6,911 nucleotides of DNA from an uncultured Prevotellaceae bacterium (GTDB taxonomy: Bacteria > Bacteroidota > Bacteroidia > Bacteroidales > Bacteroidaceae). Under the pieces are notes generated by a model, which was not told the DNA's origin, searched no databases, and saw only the letters and a program-made list of their open reading frames with translations. Positions 6,240 through 6,911 of this stretch are shown piece after piece; within the stretch, counting starts at the first letter, position 1; the number at the start of each line of letters is the position of its first letter. Both the position numbers and the translations under genes were made by a program. The stretch spans positions 1 to 6,911 of the forward strand of contig CAMNHS010000071.1 in assembly GCA_946539635.1 (NCBI GenBank), read 5' to 3'.

Positions 6240-6739
6240 TATCTATTATTGCTGCTGTATCCGAAAATAGGGCTATCGGAAATAAGAATAAGTTGCTCTA
6301 CTGGCTTCCCAATGACCTGAAGCGTTTCAAAGCTCTGACGACAGGACATACTATTATCATGGGACGCAAGACGTATGACTCTCTTCCAAAAGGGGCTTTA
6401 CCAAACCGCAGAAACGTCGTTATATCGCGTTCGGTAAGTTCTATCCCTGGGTGTGAGGTATATGGTTCGCTTGATGAGGCAATAGCAAAGGTTCAATCTT
6501 CAGCAGCAGAAGGCGAAGGACCTGATAATGAGATATTCATTATTGGCGGTGCATCGGTATATGAACAGGCTATGCCGCTGGCTGACCGCCTGTGTCTCAC
6601 GATAATTCATGATATAGCAAAAGAGGCTGATGCTTTCTTTCCACCATTTGATGATTGGAAAGAAATAGCACGCGAAGACTATAATACAGACGAAAAACAT
6701 TCCTTCAAATATTCTTTTGTAGATTACCAGAAAGAGTAG
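6236..6739 (+). CDS. folA: Dihydrofolate reductase FolA
   Basis: Reduces dihydrofolate to tetrahydrofolate with NADPH in the cytoplasm, restoring the folate used by ThyA. The 167-residue protein fits the chromosomal DHFR family (E. coli 159). Visible elements are [15 protein letters not shown] (1-15), [10 protein letters not shown] with the proton-donor acid D27 (23-32), [27 protein letters not shown] (39-65) and [21 protein letters not shown] (99-119), the NADPH-binding GG loop being at 104-105. The usual P-W pair at 21-22 is replaced by L-Y, and the loop after TYDS carries KGA compared with the E. coli form; both seem familiar from Bacteroidota DHFRs. The ATG lies inside the thyA stop overlap and has no ribosome-binding site, so translation is probably coupled. 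It is the last gene of the run and meets an rRNA operon head-on. Confidence 0.96.
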   Translation: MISIIAAVSENRAIGNKNKLLYWLPNDLKRFKALTTGHTIIMGRKTYDSLPKGALPNRRNVVISRSVSSIPGCEVYGSLDEAIAKVQSSAAEGEGPDNEIFIIGGASVYEQAMPLADRLCLTIIHDIAKEADAFFPPFDDWKEIAREDYNTDEKHSFKYSFVDYQKE

Positions 6740-6755
6740 GGGAGTGCACAAATGC

Positions 6756-6800
6756 CCCATTCGTCCTATCAGACTCATCGGCCCTATAGGACTCAGGTAA
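6756..6800. repeat. Degenerate 9-base tandem repeat, five units
   Basis: Five consecutive 9-base units can be laid in register: CCCATTCGT, CCTATCAGA, CTCATCGGC, CCTATAGGA, CTCAGGTAA. The shared pattern is C-C/T-C/T-A-T with G often at position 7 or 8; the last unit is the weakest. Units two and four are the most alike (seven of nine bases). The array lies between the folA stop and the terminator. TCCTAT (6764-6769) and ATAGGA (6786-6791) could also pair as a weak hairpin. It is not CRISPR-like: no spacers and far too short. Confidence 0.5.
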
Positions 6801-6826
6801 TACTTAACAATAAACAAACAAAAAAG

Positions 6827-6858
6827 AAGCCCTCTCGTCGTTGTTGACAAGAGGGCTT
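6827..6858. terminator. Bidirectional terminator between folA and the 5S rRNA gene
   Basis: AAGCCCTCT (6827-6835) pairs perfectly with AGAGGGCTT (6850-6858), and GTC/GAC (6837-6839, 6846-6848) extend the stem inside after one mismatch, leaving a six-base loop. Read on the minus strand it is followed by CTTTTTTG, a strong U-tract, which fits the end of the rRNA operon. Read on the plus strand the tail is TTTCTT, weaker but adequate for transcripts ending after folA. Confidence 0.85.
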
Positions 6859-6870
6859 TCTTAAGATAAA

Positions 6871-6911
6871 GTGGGCAGTCTCCTACTCTCCCGCATAGTA
6901 TTGCAGTACCA
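6871..6911 (-). rRNA. rrf: 5S ribosomal RNA, 3' end only (cut by window edge)
   Basis: Read on the minus strand the last 41 bases begin TGGTACTGCAATACT and continue with GCGGGAGAGTAGGAGACTGC. The TGGTACTGC block, the GCGGGAGAGTAGG block and the C-rich end are the conserved 3' third of bacterial 5S rRNA (helices IV/V and the terminal stem). The exact 3' end is uncertain by a few bases because the pairing 5' end lies outside the window. A strong terminator follows on the same strand, so this is very likely the last gene of an rRNA operon running leftward. Confidence 0.9.

Noticed and set aside
1..6911. A new defence, mobile or CRISPR-type system
   Set aside because: No transposase, recombinase, nuclease, toxin-antitoxin pair, spacer array or attachment site could be seen on either strand. 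All sizeable genes belong to recognised families apart from the 105-residue membrane protein.

Overview
The window looks like chromosomal DNA of a Bacteroidota bacterium, most likely a Prevotella-type member of the Bacteroidales. The support is: three intergenic promoters matching the Bacteroidota pattern (TTTG, about 20 bases, TAnnTTTG); almost no Shine-Dalgarno sites, with A/T-rich stretches before starts instead; a DUF2582-type winged-helix protein; a secreted GH97 glycosidase; and a 5S rRNA end of Bacteroidales type. The genus is an inference from style, not from a search.

Layout. Positions 1-527 (minus) hold the first 175 codons of NAD-dependent DNA ligase LigA, running off the left edge. 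An AT-rich divergent spacer (528-723) carries one promoter for ligA and one for a small winged-helix protein (724-945), which ends in a hairpin terminator near 998-1036. A 475-base gene-free stretch follows. It holds a good promoter at 1201-1232, a 13-base palindrome just past the expected transcription start, a possible 21-codon leader peptide and a roughly 180-base leader. From 1421 to 6739 six plus-strand genes and one small membrane gene are packed with gaps of 3-15 bases or overlaps of 4-40 bases: GH97 alpha-galactosidase-like enzyme, ExbB/TolQ-type channel protein, three-segment membrane protein, two ExbD/TolR-type proteins, thymidylate synthase (thyA) and dihydrofolate reductase (folA). 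A degenerate 9-base tandem repeat and a bidirectional terminator close the run. The 3' end of a 5S rRNA gene enters from the right on the minus strand, so an rRNA operon converges on folA.

How the genes fit together. The ExbB/ExbD set would form a proton-driven inner-membrane motor of the kind that energises TonB-dependent outer-membrane transport. The GH97 enzyme would work in the periplasm or at the cell surface on alpha-galactosides that such transporters could import; this link is inference. ThyA and FolA form a classical pair: ThyA makes dTMP and dihydrofolate, and FolA regenerates tetrahydrofolate. Their placement behind the ExbBD genes is compact, but no functional tie is evident.

No defence system, CRISPR array, transposon or clearly new system is visible. 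The most notable items are the mixed-function gene run, the two-ExbD arrangement with an uncharacterised membrane protein, the structured leader of the GH97 gene, the 9-base repeat and the unusual substrate-site residues of the DHFR.
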